Shown here in pieces: positions 1 through 7,246 of a DNA stretch of 64,000 bases (the first letter of the stretch is position 1; every line of letters starts with the position of its first letter). The position numbers and the translations under genes are program-made. The stretch comes from Streptomyces atroolivaceus. GTDB taxonomy: Bacteria; Actinomycetota; Actinomycetes; Streptomycetales; Streptomycetaceae. The notes below the pieces were generated by a model. That model was given only the letters and a program-made list of their open reading frames with translations. It made no database searches and was not told where the DNA came from. Location: positions 1,054,001 to 1,118,000 of the forward strand of contig NZ_JNXG01000002.1 in NCBI RefSeq assembly GCF_000717025.1, in the 5' to 3' direction.

Positions 1-317
1 CGTGCAAGGCGGGCACCACCGGCTACCGCTACGGCGAACTCGACCGCATCGCCTGGTACGAGGGGAACTCGGACGGCCGGGCCCACGACGTCGGCGGCAG
101 GTCCCCGAACGCCTGGGGGCTGTACGACATGCTGGGCAACGTCTGGGAGTGGTGCTGGGACCTCTACGACGAGGAGGTCTACGGCGAGTACCGCACCTTC
201 CGCGGCGGCGGCTGGGCCGAGGCGGAGCGCGGCTGTGGCTCGACGGTGCGCCGCCGCAGCCATCCCACGTTCGCGATCGACGACCTCGGCCTCCGGCTTG
301 CCCGCAACGTGAGCTGA
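1..317 (+). CDS. SUMF1/FGE-fold protein, C-terminal part (partial)
   Basis: Only the end of the gene is present; the reading frame enters from the left edge (codons from base 3) and stops at 315-317. The residues LGNVWEWCWD, a following RGGGW and a terminal GLRLAR are the signature of the formylglycine-generating-enzyme-sulfatase (SUMF1/EgtB/PvdO) fold. The copper-binding cysteine pair of true FGE, which lies just after the RGGSW motif, is not seen: the stretch after RGGGW carries a single Cys in RGCGS. Sulfatase activation is therefore not supported, and a general SUMF1-domain enzyme or binding protein is more likely. Confidence 0.8.
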   Translation, partial: CKAGTTGYRYGELDRIAWYEGNSDGRAHDVGGRSPNAWGLYDMLGNVWEWCWDLYDEEVYGEYRTFRGGGWAEAERGCGSTVRRRSHPTFAIDDLGLRLARNVS

Positions 318-355
318 CCTCCTTCGCATGTCGCCCTGGCCTTCGGGCGCGGCCG

Positions 356-907
356 ATGCATCATGTCGGGGTGCGTGAGATCTGGACGATCGGTCACTGG
401 ACGTACCCGGAGGCGACGTTCACCGGCTTCCTGGGCCGCCGGCACATCGACGTACTGGCCGACGTCCGGGCGCATCCCGGATCGCGCCGCAGCCCGCAGT
501 TCTCCGGAGAGGCGATGCGCGGGTGGCTGGAGCGGGCCGGGGTCGACCACGTGTACCTGGCCGAGCTCGGCGGCCGGCGGCGCAAGCAGGACGTGGACCC
601 CGCCGTCAACGCGGGCTGGCACAACCCGAGCTTCAAGAACTACGCCGACTACACGCTGCTCCCGGCGTACGAGCGGGGCATCGCCCGCCTGACCTCCCTC
701 GCGGAGCGCGGCCGCGTCGCCGTCATGTGCGGCGAGCCGGTGCCGTGGCGCTGCCACCGCCTGCTGATCGCGAACACGCTCGCCGCCCGCGGCTGGACGG
801 TCCGGCACATCATGGGTGCCGGCGAGCCGCGTGTGCACGAACTGGGCGCCTGGGGAGCGGAGCCACGGATCGACGAGCACGGCCGGGTGACGTACCCGGC
901 GCCGTAG
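356..907 (+). CDS. DUF488 family protein
   Basis: A 183-residue protein with the DUF488 hallmarks DVRAHPGSRRSPQF near residue 40 and CGEPVPWRCHR near residue 125, a Cys/His pair expected at the active centre of this poorly characterised family. The frame has no strong ribosome site. ATG 356 is the first usable start after the preceding stop, and GTG 371 (giving VREIWTIGH) is an equally plausible start. Function is unknown. It lies 38 bp after the SUMF1 gene on the same strand. Confidence 0.8.
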   Translation: MHHVGVREIWTIGHWTYPEATFTGFLGRRHIDVLADVRAHPGSRRSPQFSGEAMRGWLERAGVDHVYLAELGGRRRKQDVDPAVNAGWHNPSFKNYADYTLLPAYERGIARLTSLAERGRVAVMCGEPVPWRCHRLLIANTLAARGWTVRHIMGAGEPRVHELGAWGAEPRIDEHGRVTYPAP

Positions 908-982
908 TCCGGCCCCGGCGGAAAACCGTACGGGTGGTCGAGGGTGTGTGAGGTACGTTGCTGTTCACTCGAAGGGGGCGAA

Positions 983-1714
983 GTGACGAAGCTCAACCAG
1001 ATCATCGCCGTGGAGAAGGGTGTCAAGAGCAAGTCGCTCCAGGACATCACCGCGGCCCACCACAAGGTGCAGAAGCCGGCGCTGCTGGCAGGCATCTCGC
1101 GCACGTACCAGCCGAAGGACGAAGAGGGCGAGCAGCTTCCGCCCGAGTCCACGCGGGTGCAGGTCAAGGCCGAGGAGGCGCTGCGTGAGATGTCCGCGTC
1201 GCTCACCCGGCTGTTCGACGTGACCGCGACGAAGGACTGGGCCAACTGCTCCGCCCGCGCGGACGTCACCGTCGACGGACGCACGGTCGTCCGCGAAGTC
1301 CCGGTCAGCTACCTGCTCTTCCTGGAGAAGCAGCTCACCGACCTCCACACCTTCGTGAAGAAGCTTCCGGTCCTGGACGCTTCCGAGTCCTGGTCGCTCG
1401 ACCCCTCGACGGACTGGTGGAAGACGGACCCGGTCCGCACGATCCGCACGAAGAAGGTCCCGCGCAACCACGTCAAGGCCGAGGCGACCGACAAGCACCC
1501 GGCCCAGGTCGACGTGTACTACGAGGACGTGCCCATCGGGTACTGGACGACCGTGAAGTTCTCCGGAGCGCTTCCGGCGCGGCGGGTGAACGAACTGCTG
1601 GAGCGCGTCGAGAAGCTGCAGCACGCGGTGAAGTTCGCCCGTGAGGAGGCCAACGGCGCCGAGGTCACCGACCAGCGGGTCGGAGACGCGGTGTTCGGCT
1701 ACCTGTTCGGCTAG
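983..1714 (+). CDS. Uncharacterised actinobacterial protein (DUF7873-like)
   Basis: A 243-residue soluble protein starting at GTG 983, preceded by a purine-rich ribosome site at 971-977; an upstream in-frame start at 944 has none. There is no signal peptide or membrane segment. The sequence is Lys/Arg/Glu rich, with a basic patch around residues 155-180 (RTIRTKKVPRNHVKAEATDK) and a C-terminal helix-rich part (LLERVEKLQHAVKFAREE). I recall it as a family restricted to actinobacteria (DUF7873, from memory) with no known function. Its stop is 16 nt before the first hairpin of the permuted tRNA-like array, on the same strand, so one transcript could carry both. A role in binding or processing that RNA is inference only. 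Confidence 0.75.
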   Translation: MTKLNQIIAVEKGVKSKSLQDITAAHHKVQKPALLAGISRTYQPKDEEGEQLPPESTRVQVKAEEALREMSASLTRLFDVTATKDWANCSARADVTVDGRTVVREVPVSYLLFLEKQLTDLHTFVKKLPVLDASESWSLDPSTDWWKTDPVRTIRTKKVPRNHVKAEATDKHPAQVDVYYEDVPIGYWTTVKFSGALPARRVNELLERVEKLQHAVKFAREEANGAEVTDQRVGDAVFGYLFG

Positions 1715-1730
1715 TGTCGGACGTGAGGCG

Positions 1731-1769
1731 GCACCCCCAGAACGCCCCCGCGCCATGTCGTGGGGGTGC
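1731..1769 (+). ncRNA. 9-bp hairpin at the head of the tRNA-like array
   Basis: GCACCCCCA at 1731-1739 is perfectly complementary to TGGGGGTGC at 1761-1769, enclosing a 21-nt loop. It sits 16 nt after the upstream stop codon and has no T-tract. It could be a 3'-end stabiliser or terminator of the upstream gene, or the 5' structural cap of the RNA that follows. Confidence 0.6.
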
Positions 1770-1782
1770 GCACCCTGCACGA

Positions 1783-1801
1783 GGCGGAATTGAGGTCCGC
1801 C
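1783..1801 (+). ncRNA. Anticodon-arm-like hairpin (6-bp stem, 7-nt loop)
   Basis: GGCGGA (1783-1788) pairs with TCCGCC (1796-1801) around the 7-nt loop ATTGAGG. The second loop base is T, as at position 33 of an anticodon loop, which would place TGA as the triplet. It is isolated from any acceptor, so the resemblance may be accidental. A second 6-bp/7-nt hairpin, GCTGAA (1819-1824) with TTCAGC (1832-1837), follows and competes with the outer stem of unit 1. Confidence 0.4.
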
Positions 1802-1837
1802 CCGTGTGACGAGCGCAAGCTGAAACTGACGTTCAGC

Positions 1838-1951
1838 CTGAAGACGCGGTAACGGTGGAGGTTCGAGTCCTCCCCCCGGCACCACACGCCGGGGTGGCCC
1901 AACATGGCAGAGGCAGCCGCGATCAATCTCAGACTCTCGCTCCAGCTTCAG
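1838..1951 (+). ncRNA. Circularly permuted tRNA-like RNA, unit 1
   Basis: The 3' half of a tRNA precedes its 5' half. Order on the strand: outer stem CTGAAG 1838-1843; anticodon-stem 3' strand CGCGGT 1845-1850; variable region 1851-1856; T-arm GGAGG-TTCGAGT-CCTCC 1857-1873; acceptor 3' strand CCCCGGC 1874-1880; discriminator A and an encoded CCA 1881-1884; linker CAC; acceptor 5' strand GCCGGGG 1888-1894; T8 and G9; D-arm 1897-1914 with GG at 1906-1907; anticodon-stem 5' strand GCCGCG 1916-1921; outer strand CTTCAG 1946-1951. The acceptor stem is 7/7 paired, the anticodon stem 6 bp with one G-T, and an A15-T48 pair is possible (1902/1856). No contiguous tRNA can be drawn. The inner fold is well supported; the outer stem is weaker. 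Confidence 0.75.
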
Positions 1952-1963
1952 TATCGCCGCCGA

Positions 1964-2102
1964 TTGCCAGATCGACCGAGTACGGACGAACACCGTTGAA
2001 TGCTGGTTCGAATCCGGCCTGCGCCTCTGCCGCGGCGCGGTAGTTCAAAGGCAGAACGCGACGGTATGACGACTGATCCGCACTCTTAAACGGCGCTGGC
2101 AA
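1964..2102 (+). ncRNA. Circularly permuted tRNA-like RNA, unit 2
   Basis: Same topology as unit 1, different sequence. Outer stem TTGCCAG 1964-1970 with CTGGCAA 2096-2102 (7 bp). Anticodon-type stem ACCGTTG 1992-1998 with CGACGGT 2059-2065 (7 bp, one G-T). T-arm GCTGG-TTCGAAT-CCGGC 2002-2018. Acceptor 3' strand CTGCGCC 2019-2025, hairpin loop TCTGCCGC 2026-2033, acceptor 5' strand GGCGCGG 2034-2040 (7 bp, one G-T). T8 A9 at 2041-2042. D-arm GTTC-AAAGGCA-GAAC 2043-2057 with GG at 2050-2051, and G26 at 2058. A14, A15 and A21 equivalents are present and 15-48 is A-T (2048/2001). No CCA is encoded. The canonical spacing of every element supports a real three-dimensional tRNA mimic. Confidence 0.75.
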
Positions 2103-2109
2103 GCGCAAT

Positions 2110-2162
2110 TGGGTGGCAACCCCAGGGGCCCGGGAGCTGGATACGACTCCCGGGCTCCGCCA
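2110..2162 (+). ncRNA. 12-bp minihelix with a GCCA 3' end
   Basis: GGGGCCCGGGAG (2125-2136) pairs with CTCCCGGGCTCC (2147-2158) with a single G-T wobble, closing a 10-nt loop, and is followed by G and CCA (2159-2162). Twelve base pairs ending in NCCA is the length of a tRNA acceptor stem stacked on its T-stem. A small hairpin (GGGT 2111-2114 with ACCC 2119-2122) precedes it. With no T-tract it may instead be a stem-type terminator that closes the array; the two readings are not exclusive. Confidence 0.5.
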
Positions 2163-2405
2163 CGTCCGGCCACTCCGTACACCGGGTTCGTGAGTGCCTG
2201 GCCGCGCTGCCTCGGCCTGTCGCCTGGACTCGGCGAAGCCGGGGCGCCCGGATGGCCGGGCCTTCAGCCGCTGCACCAGGTCACCCCTGTGTGGCAGCGG
2301 GAATCCCCGCTTCGTCCGCTGCCTCCGGCTCCCGCAGTCCCGACCCGCGGCCACGATGACCGATTCGGGGGATACGCGTCGCCCGCCTGCTGTACGTTTC
2401 CTGGC
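2163..2405. other. Intergenic region after the RNA array
   Basis: No gene or RNA can be supported here. The stretch is G+C rich, has short in-frame ORFs without ribosome sites, and presumably contains the promoter of the EcsC-like gene. No convincing -35/-10 pair was seen. Confidence 0.4.
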
Positions 2406-3263
2406 ATGGTCACGGGACAAGTGAGCGAGAACCCGGAGTCGCGCTTCTCCGCTCTTCTGGCTGGCGCAGCAAGGCTTCCGGGTGTGCGAGTCGACAGGGC
2501 GGCGTACCTCCGGACCGCGCTCGCCCGTCACTGCTCGGAAGATGATGTGCGCAGGGCGGTGGAGGAGACCCCCGCGGCGGCGGGTATCCCTCTTGAGGTT
2601 CTGGACAGGGTGGCCAACGAGTCCATCCGCTACGAGACCGCCAAGGTGAGCGCGCTCTCCGCGGCTGCCGGGATTCCCGGATTCATCGCCATGCCCGCCA
2701 CGGTGCCGGCCGATCTGGCTCAGTACGTCGGCCACATGCTGCGCGTCGCGCAGAAGCTCGCCTATCTCTACAGCTGGCCCGATCTGTTCTCCACCGACAA
2801 CGACGACCTTGATGACGCCACCAAAGGCGTGCTCACGCTCTTCTTCGGAGTGATGTTCGGGACCCAGTCCGCGAACGCCGCCGTGGGGAAGGTGGCGGAG
2901 GCGATGTCCAAGCAGGTGGCCAAGAAGCTGCCCCAGAAGGCACTGACCCAGGGTGTCGTCTACCCCATCGTGAAGAAGGTCGCCGGGTACCTCGGTGTCG
3001 AGATGACGAAGCAGACCTTCGCCAAGTCCGTCTCGAAGGCCATCCCCCTCGTCGGGGCCGCCGTGTCCGGCGGGCTCACCTTTGCGACCTTCCGCCCCAT
3101 GTCCAGAAGGCTCAAGACGCACCTCTCCGGCCTGGAACTCGCAAAACCGGTCGGGGGCCAGGTCATCACGGGTGAAGTCATCGAAGACGAGGGCCTCCAG
3201 GCCGCAGACGAGGCGAAGATCCCGAAGCCGGGACGTGAATGGCGTGTCGTGAGGCGTCGGTAG
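2406..3263 (+). CDS. EcsC-like family protein
   Basis: A 285-residue protein. Residues about 85-130 carry the EcsC-type helical segment AAAGIPGFIAMPATVPADLA followed by QYVGHMLRVAQKLAYLY, which resembles the conserved core of the EcsC family (named for the Bacillus ecs ABC-transporter locus; function not established). A Gly/Ala-rich hydrophobic stretch (IPLVGAAVSGGLTFATF) near residue 235 may associate with membrane. ATG 2406 was chosen because the frame upstream crosses the tRNA-like array and reads as low-complexity; GTG 2421 is an alternative. No partner gene is adjacent. Confidence 0.65.
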   Translation: MVTGQVSENPESRFSALLAGAARLPGVRVDRAAYLRTALARHCSEDDVRRAVEETPAAAGIPLEVLDRVANESIRYETAKVSALSAAAGIPGFIAMPATVPADLAQYVGHMLRVAQKLAYLYSWPDLFSTDNDDLDDATKGVLTLFFGVMFGTQSANAAVGKVAEAMSKQVAKKLPQKALTQGVVYPIVKKVAGYLGVEMTKQTFAKSVSKAIPLVGAAVSGGLTFATFRPMSRRLKTHLSGLELAKPVGGQVITGEVIEDEGLQAADEAKIPKPGREWRVVRRR

Positions 3264-3438
3264 GCAGTGGCTCGGGCGGTAGGCGAGGGCGATCGGGAGC
3301 CGTCGGGTTCGCTGCGATGGTGCCGTGTGGTGCGGCCGCCGCTCCGGCGCTCGGGTCTTGGATCTCGGGGTTCGAGCGTCGTGAAGCCCTCATTCACTCG
3401 TTCGGGGGCCGAGGAAGGGGCCCCGGGCCGACGCTTGA

Positions 3439-4288
3439 GCTTCGGGTTCCGAGGGCCTGGGTTCGGACGTCAAGTCGCTGGCCAAGGACCTGCCCCTGTA
3501 CGGCCGGATGGCCATCGGCACCGCGTTGCGCGCGCTCGCCGTGGCCGGGCATCTGCGTCGTGTGCGTTGCCGGGTGGAAGGGGCCGGTCAGTGCCGGTGG
3601 GTGACGCTCACCTACTGGTCACGTGCCGCCCACGACAACGAATGGTGGGCCGAAAGGCTCGCGGGCGAAGCCACCGCCCCGGAGCGGGAGCCCGTAGCCT
3701 CCGTCCAGTCGGTCGTGCCCCAACAGCGCACCCCGCAGGCCGACATCACCGCGCTCCCCCTTCGATCCCGTCGCAGCCGTCCCCGGCGCCGGAGGACGAG
3801 CAGAGCGCAGGCGTCCCGAAGGTTGTCGCGGCCCCTTCCCCCGCCTACCTCGCCCTTGCCGAGCTCGGCCGCCGTGCACCCCGCCTGGCGCTCTCCGCCG
3901 CCGATTGCGCTGCCCTGGAGCCCTTTGCCGCCGCCTGGTTCGCACGAGGCGTGAGCGCCGACTACCTGACCCGGCGCTCACCGCCGGGCTTCCCGGGCGG
4001 GTCGGATCACCTATCGGTCTGGTACGCCGCCGCCCCGCCGACAAGGTGCCACCCCGGCTCCCCGCGGCACCCGCGCCGGCCCAGGGTCTGCCCGGCACTC
4101 CCGTGCGCGGTTTCCTGGTCGAATGCGGCCGACCCGGCCCGGCAGGCGCTCTTCCGGACGGCTTCTGCCGCCCCTGCCACACCGGGCACCGGAAGCCGGA
4201 GCTGTCCGACCAGGCGGCCCCGGAGCAAACGGAACGCGATGTCCCCGCCCTGGTCGCGGGTCTCCGTAACTTGATGCGTACTCCCTGA
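3439..4288 (+). pseudogene. Decayed Streptomyces accessory helix-turn-helix gene
   Basis: One protein is readable only by changing frame twice. Frame 1 (3439 to about 3730) gives KSLAKDLPLYGRMAIGTALR and WVTLTYWSRAAHDNEWWAE, the wing region of a MarR-like winged helix common in Streptomyces accessory DNA. A second frame (about 3790-3980) gives SPAYLALAELGRRAPRLALS and LEPFAAAWFARGVSADYLT. A third (about 3970-4288) gives ALTAGLPGRVGSPIGLVRRR, FLVECGRPGPAGALPDG and ends VPALVAGLRNLMRTP. The N-terminus is missing; a stop at 3436-3438 closes the first frame upstream. At least two frameshifts and a 5' truncation make it non-functional. Such genes travel with integrative elements. Confidence 0.7.
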
Positions 4289-4304
4289 ACCGCCGACAAC
4301 GGCC

Positions 4305-5062
4305 TCACTGCGGGTCGCGGTGCCGGTGGAGGTCCACGGCGGTGTCGAGGATGCGATCGATGTCGGCTGCGACGGTACTGTCCGTGTTGTTCAGATACCG
4401 CACGATCGTCGCGCCTGCCGCCGATATGGTTCTGGGCGGTACAGCGGTCGCCAGGAAGAGCCGTGGCACTCCGTACACCTCGCGGAGGATCTCCTCCACG
4501 ACGAACTCGTTGACCGGTCGTCGCTCGGCGCGGTGTGCGGCAGCGACCTCGTCGCTGAAGACCGCGAGTTCCTCGATGCCACACCGGTCGCCCAGCCTGG
4601 GCGCGAGGAGCACGGCGACGACCGACACCAGGAATCCGTTGAAGGCGACCCTGTCCCCGGGGGAGAGGGCCTCGTCGAGCGCCTTTGCCCTGCGGTCCTT
4701 GAGGACGAGGCATCGGGCCCGCACCCGGCCAGCAGGTCGCCCTCGGGCACCTCGCGGGAGGCGAGGCCGTCTTGGGGTCCTTGGGCCTGGCGAGGTCTTC
4801 GGTGATCTCCTTGGCGGCCCTCAGCAATGTGCGTTGGAGTTCGTCCGCGCCCTCGCAGCGCCAAGCCTGCCTGATCCGGGCTCCCGCCGAAGGTGGAGTC
4901 GAGGACAGCACGGCATTCGACGAAGAACAGGAGCAGCAATTCCGGAACGGCGTCCGGCAGGAGCACGCCACCCTCGGCCGGCAGTGCAAGGCCCTCCGGG
5001 CGGCTGGTCCGTCTCGAGACGCCGGAGCCCGCCGGCCGACCCGACCAACAACGCCGCGCCAC
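4305..5062 (-). pseudogene. Unrecognised minus-strand gene, probably frameshifted
   Basis: A 139-codon open frame (4305-4724, GTG start at 4724) reads as normal protein, with KALDEALSPGDRVAFNGFLV, VFSDEVAAAHRAERRPVNEF and ILDTAVDLHRHRD. Upstream on the same strand, protein-like segments continue in other frames: ELQRTLLRAAKEITEDLARP around 4770-4850, and DAVPELLLLFFVECRAVLDS around 4890-4960. This pattern suggests one longer gene broken by frameshifts. I do not recognise the family. The short C-terminal frame could still be expressed on its own. It lies between another decayed gene and tRNA-Arg. Confidence 0.45.
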
Positions 5063-5253
5063 TGGAGGCGCTGCCCCGTCTCAACGTGGATCCCGCGCTG
5101 GTCCCGGAAGACGTTCAACGACGTTCTCTACGCGGCATTCAGCTTCGAAGCCCGCTACAGCGCCCCCGCGAAGAGTTCGCCCTGAGCGGGGCGATCCCGG
5201 CGCACATGGTTGACGGGCTGGTGGCCGTCCCCCGTGAGCTGGAGCCACGGCAC

Positions 5254-5293
5254 AAAAAAATCGGGTGTCCGTACCCAAGTACGGACACCCGAT
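5254..5293 (-). terminator. Intrinsic terminator of tRNA-Arg
   Basis: A 14-bp perfect stem (5260-5273 with 5280-5293) has a 6-nt loop. On the minus strand it is followed by seven T residues (5254-5260). It lies 58 nt past the 3' end of the tRNA, pointing the same way. A U-tract terminator is uncommon in this GC-rich genome and marks a deliberate stop. Confidence 0.9.
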
Positions 5294-5351
5294 CTTGACA
5301 CTTGACAGACGCAAACGGGAAAAGAACCCGATCCCGTTCCGATCTTTCAAG

Positions 5352-5423
5352 TGCCCCCGGCAGGATTCGAACCTGCGCACCCGGCTCCGGAGGCCGATGC
5401 TCTATCCCCTGAGCTACGGGGGC
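5352..5423 (-). tRNA. tRNA-Arg (anticodon CCG)
   Basis: A complete 72-nt cloverleaf on the minus strand: acceptor GCCCCCG/CGGGGGC, T8 A9, D-arm GCTC...GAGC, anticodon stem TCGGC/GCCGG with loop CTCCGGA (anticodon CCG, reading CGG), 4-nt variable loop, T-arm GCAGG-TTCGAAT-CCTGC and discriminator A. CCA is not encoded. tRNA genes are frequent integration sites; the decayed genes at 3439-5062 lie on its 3' side. Confidence 0.97.
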
Positions 5424-5643
5424 GAAACCGCCGCGTTCGGCGGCGACGAGTGAAACCCTACCAGCTCCCGCCGGGTGTCCGGGAACAGGTATTTCCGCGT
5501 CGTCGGGACCGGGGTGCGGCCCGCTGCGGGGTGGACGTGGAGCCGGCCGCCGACCGGGTTCCGGACACGCGCCCGCCACCCCTCCAGGGACGGAAGTGGG
5601 CAAAACCCGGACGCAGCTCCTCCGCTCGACCTACCCTCGAAGG

Positions 5644-6066
5644 GTGTCAGGGGCGTACGGCCGCGTGCTTGTTGTCGACGACAACAAGGTCATCCGGCAG
5701 CTGATCAGGGTCAACCTCGAGCTGGAGGGCTTCGAGGTCGTGACCGCGGCCGATGGCGTCGAGTGTCTGGACCTGGTGCACGAGGTCTGCCCGGATGTGA
5801 TCACTCTTGATGTGGTGATGCCCAGGCTCGACGGAATAGAGACCGCGGCCCGGTTGCGCGCCGATCCGCGGACCGGGCATCTGCCGGTCGCCGTGATCAG
5901 CGCCTGCACGCCTCACGAGGTGGCCGCCGGGGTCGACGCCTTCCTGGCGAAGCCCTTCGAGCCGAGTGAGCTGGTACGCATGGTGAGGCGGCTCGCACAC
6001 CGGGAGGATTCCGCGCCGTTCCATGGCCGGCGTGGTGCGGGGACGGCCGGGAGCACGGCGGGCTGA
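5644..6066 (+). CDS. Single-domain response regulator
   Basis: A receiver domain with nothing after it apart from a short tail: VLVVDDNKVIRQLIRVNLEL (acidic pocket DD), the phospho-acceptor Asp in VITLDVVMPRLDG, the switch Ser in AVISAC and the Lys in AFLAKPFEP. No DNA-binding output domain is present, so it would work through protein contacts. GTG 5644 gives 140 residues and could be leaderless, with a TACCCT box at 5631-5636. GTG 5596, with an AGGGA ribosome site at 5587-5591, would add 16 residues. No kinase is adjacent. Confidence 0.85.
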   Translation: MSGAYGRVLVVDDNKVIRQLIRVNLELEGFEVVTAADGVECLDLVHEVCPDVITLDVVMPRLDGIETAARLRADPRTGHLPVAVISACTPHEVAAGVDAFLAKPFEPSELVRMVRRLAHREDSAPFHGRRGAGTAGSTAG

Positions 6067-6157
6067 CCGCATGGCTGAGGGTGCCGTCGGCCGGGTCGCT
6101 GCCCGTATGGCGAAACCGGTTGGCGAAGTGCCCCCCTTCCTCCCATACGCTTGTCCC

Positions 6158-7222
6158 GTGACCCCCGCAGATCTCTCCCGGACCGTGCTGCACGCTGTGC
6201 GCCGCGCGGTCGACGAGGACGCCCTGCGCGCGCCGGTGCCCGCGCGCGTGCGGGTGGAGCGGACACGCCCCGGCGGCAGCGGCGACTACGCCTGCGCCGT
6301 CGCCCTCCAGCTCTCCGGCCCCGCTGGGCTCCCGGCGCGGGAGGTCGCCGCGCTGCTGAGGGACCGGGTCGTCGGCGCGCCCGGGATCGGACGGGTCGAG
6401 ATCACCGGCCCCGGTTTTCTGAACTTCACGGTCGACCCGGACTCGGACGGGGCCGCGCGTTCCCTACGCGTACGCCAAGTGCTGGAGCAGCGGCTCCGGT
6501 ACGGGTGGGGTGCCGAGTGCGCCGGGCAGGTCCATCAGCTCCACCACCGGCGCGAGGTCCGGGCCGCGGTCGTGGCGGGCACGGTGATGAAGATGCTGCG
6601 CGCGCAGGGCGCCCTGGGGCGTGTCACCTGCGAGGAGGCGTCCGACCCCGACTGGGCGCGCCTCGGCGTCACCGTCGACGCGAACGGCCGGCCTCCCGTC
6701 CCGCTCGCTCAGACCCGGCCCGTTCCCGCAGGGGCCACGGCGGGGGAGCTGCTGGAGCGGCTGGGAGCCGACGCCACCCGCTGGGGCCTGCTGAGGCCCG
6801 CCGGGCACGACCGCGCCCACCTCGGGGACGACCTCCTCGTGCAGGGAGCGGCCAACCCGCTCTTCCTGGTCCGCTACGCCCATGCCCGCGCCCGCGCCCT
6901 CACCCGCGAGGCGGGGCGGCTCGGTTTCACCGGCGCGTACGAGCAGGACGTAGACGCGCCCGCGCTGCACGCCGCACTCGCCGACCACCCCGGCGTCCTC
7001 GCCGCCGCCGCGCACCACCACGCGCCGGACCGGCTCGCCCGCCACCTCGAAGCCGTCGCGCACGCCTTCTTCGACCTCCAGGACGCCTTGCCGCCGCTCC
7101 CCGTCGGCGACGAGAAACCCTCGGCCGCCCACCGTTCCCGGCTGGCCCTTGCCGAAGCCGCCGGGACGGTGCTCGCAGGCGGCCTGTCCCTGCTCGGCAT
7201 CAGCGCGCCCGAACACCTCTGA
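6158..7222 (+). CDS. nrtL: ArgS-related anticodon-binding protein
   Basis: A 354-residue derivative of arginyl-tRNA synthetase. The N-terminal ArgS additional domain (residues about 1-95; VRVERTRPGG, VEITGPGFLNF) and the C-terminal DALR anticodon-binding helices (NPLFLVRYAHARARALTREA) remain. The Rossmann catalytic core with HIGH and KMSKS motifs has been reduced to about 100 residues and neither motif is visible, so aminoacylation is not expected. It lies 24 bp before lysA, where corynebacteria carry a genuine argS-lysA operon, so it probably descends from that argS. GTG 6158 lacks a ribosome site; a TACGCT box at 6146-6151 suggests a leaderless transcript. Confidence 0.88.
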   Translation: MTPADLSRTVLHAVRRAVDEDALRAPVPARVRVERTRPGGSGDYACAVALQLSGPAGLPAREVAALLRDRVVGAPGIGRVEITGPGFLNFTVDPDSDGAARSLRVRQVLEQRLRYGWGAECAGQVHQLHHRREVRAAVVAGTVMKMLRAQGALGRVTCEEASDPDWARLGVTVDANGRPPVPLAQTRPVPAGATAGELLERLGADATRWGLLRPAGHDRAHLGDDLLVQGAANPLFLVRYAHARARALTREAGRLGFTGAYEQDVDAPALHAALADHPGVLAAAAHHHAPDRLARHLEAVAHAFFDLQDALPPLPVGDEKPSAAHRSRLALAEAAGTVLAGGLSLLGISAPEHL

Positions 7223-7246
7223 GAACCGAGAGAGCAGAGCAGACCG

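Noticed and set aside
1888..2029. Contiguous tRNA from the unit 1 5' half to the unit 2 3' half
   Set aside because: Acceptor strands GCCGGGG and CTGCGCC do not pair and the length (about 140 nt) is wrong; the permuted pairing fits instead.
1838..2162. tmRNA
   Set aside because: No tag-peptide frame, no Ala-type acceptor with G3-U70, and two separate cloverleaves rather than one tRNA-like domain with pseudoknots.
2125..2162. Attachment-site copy of a tRNA 3' end
   Set aside because: The loop CTGGATACGA is not a T-loop and the sequence does not match the nearby tRNA-Arg 3' end.
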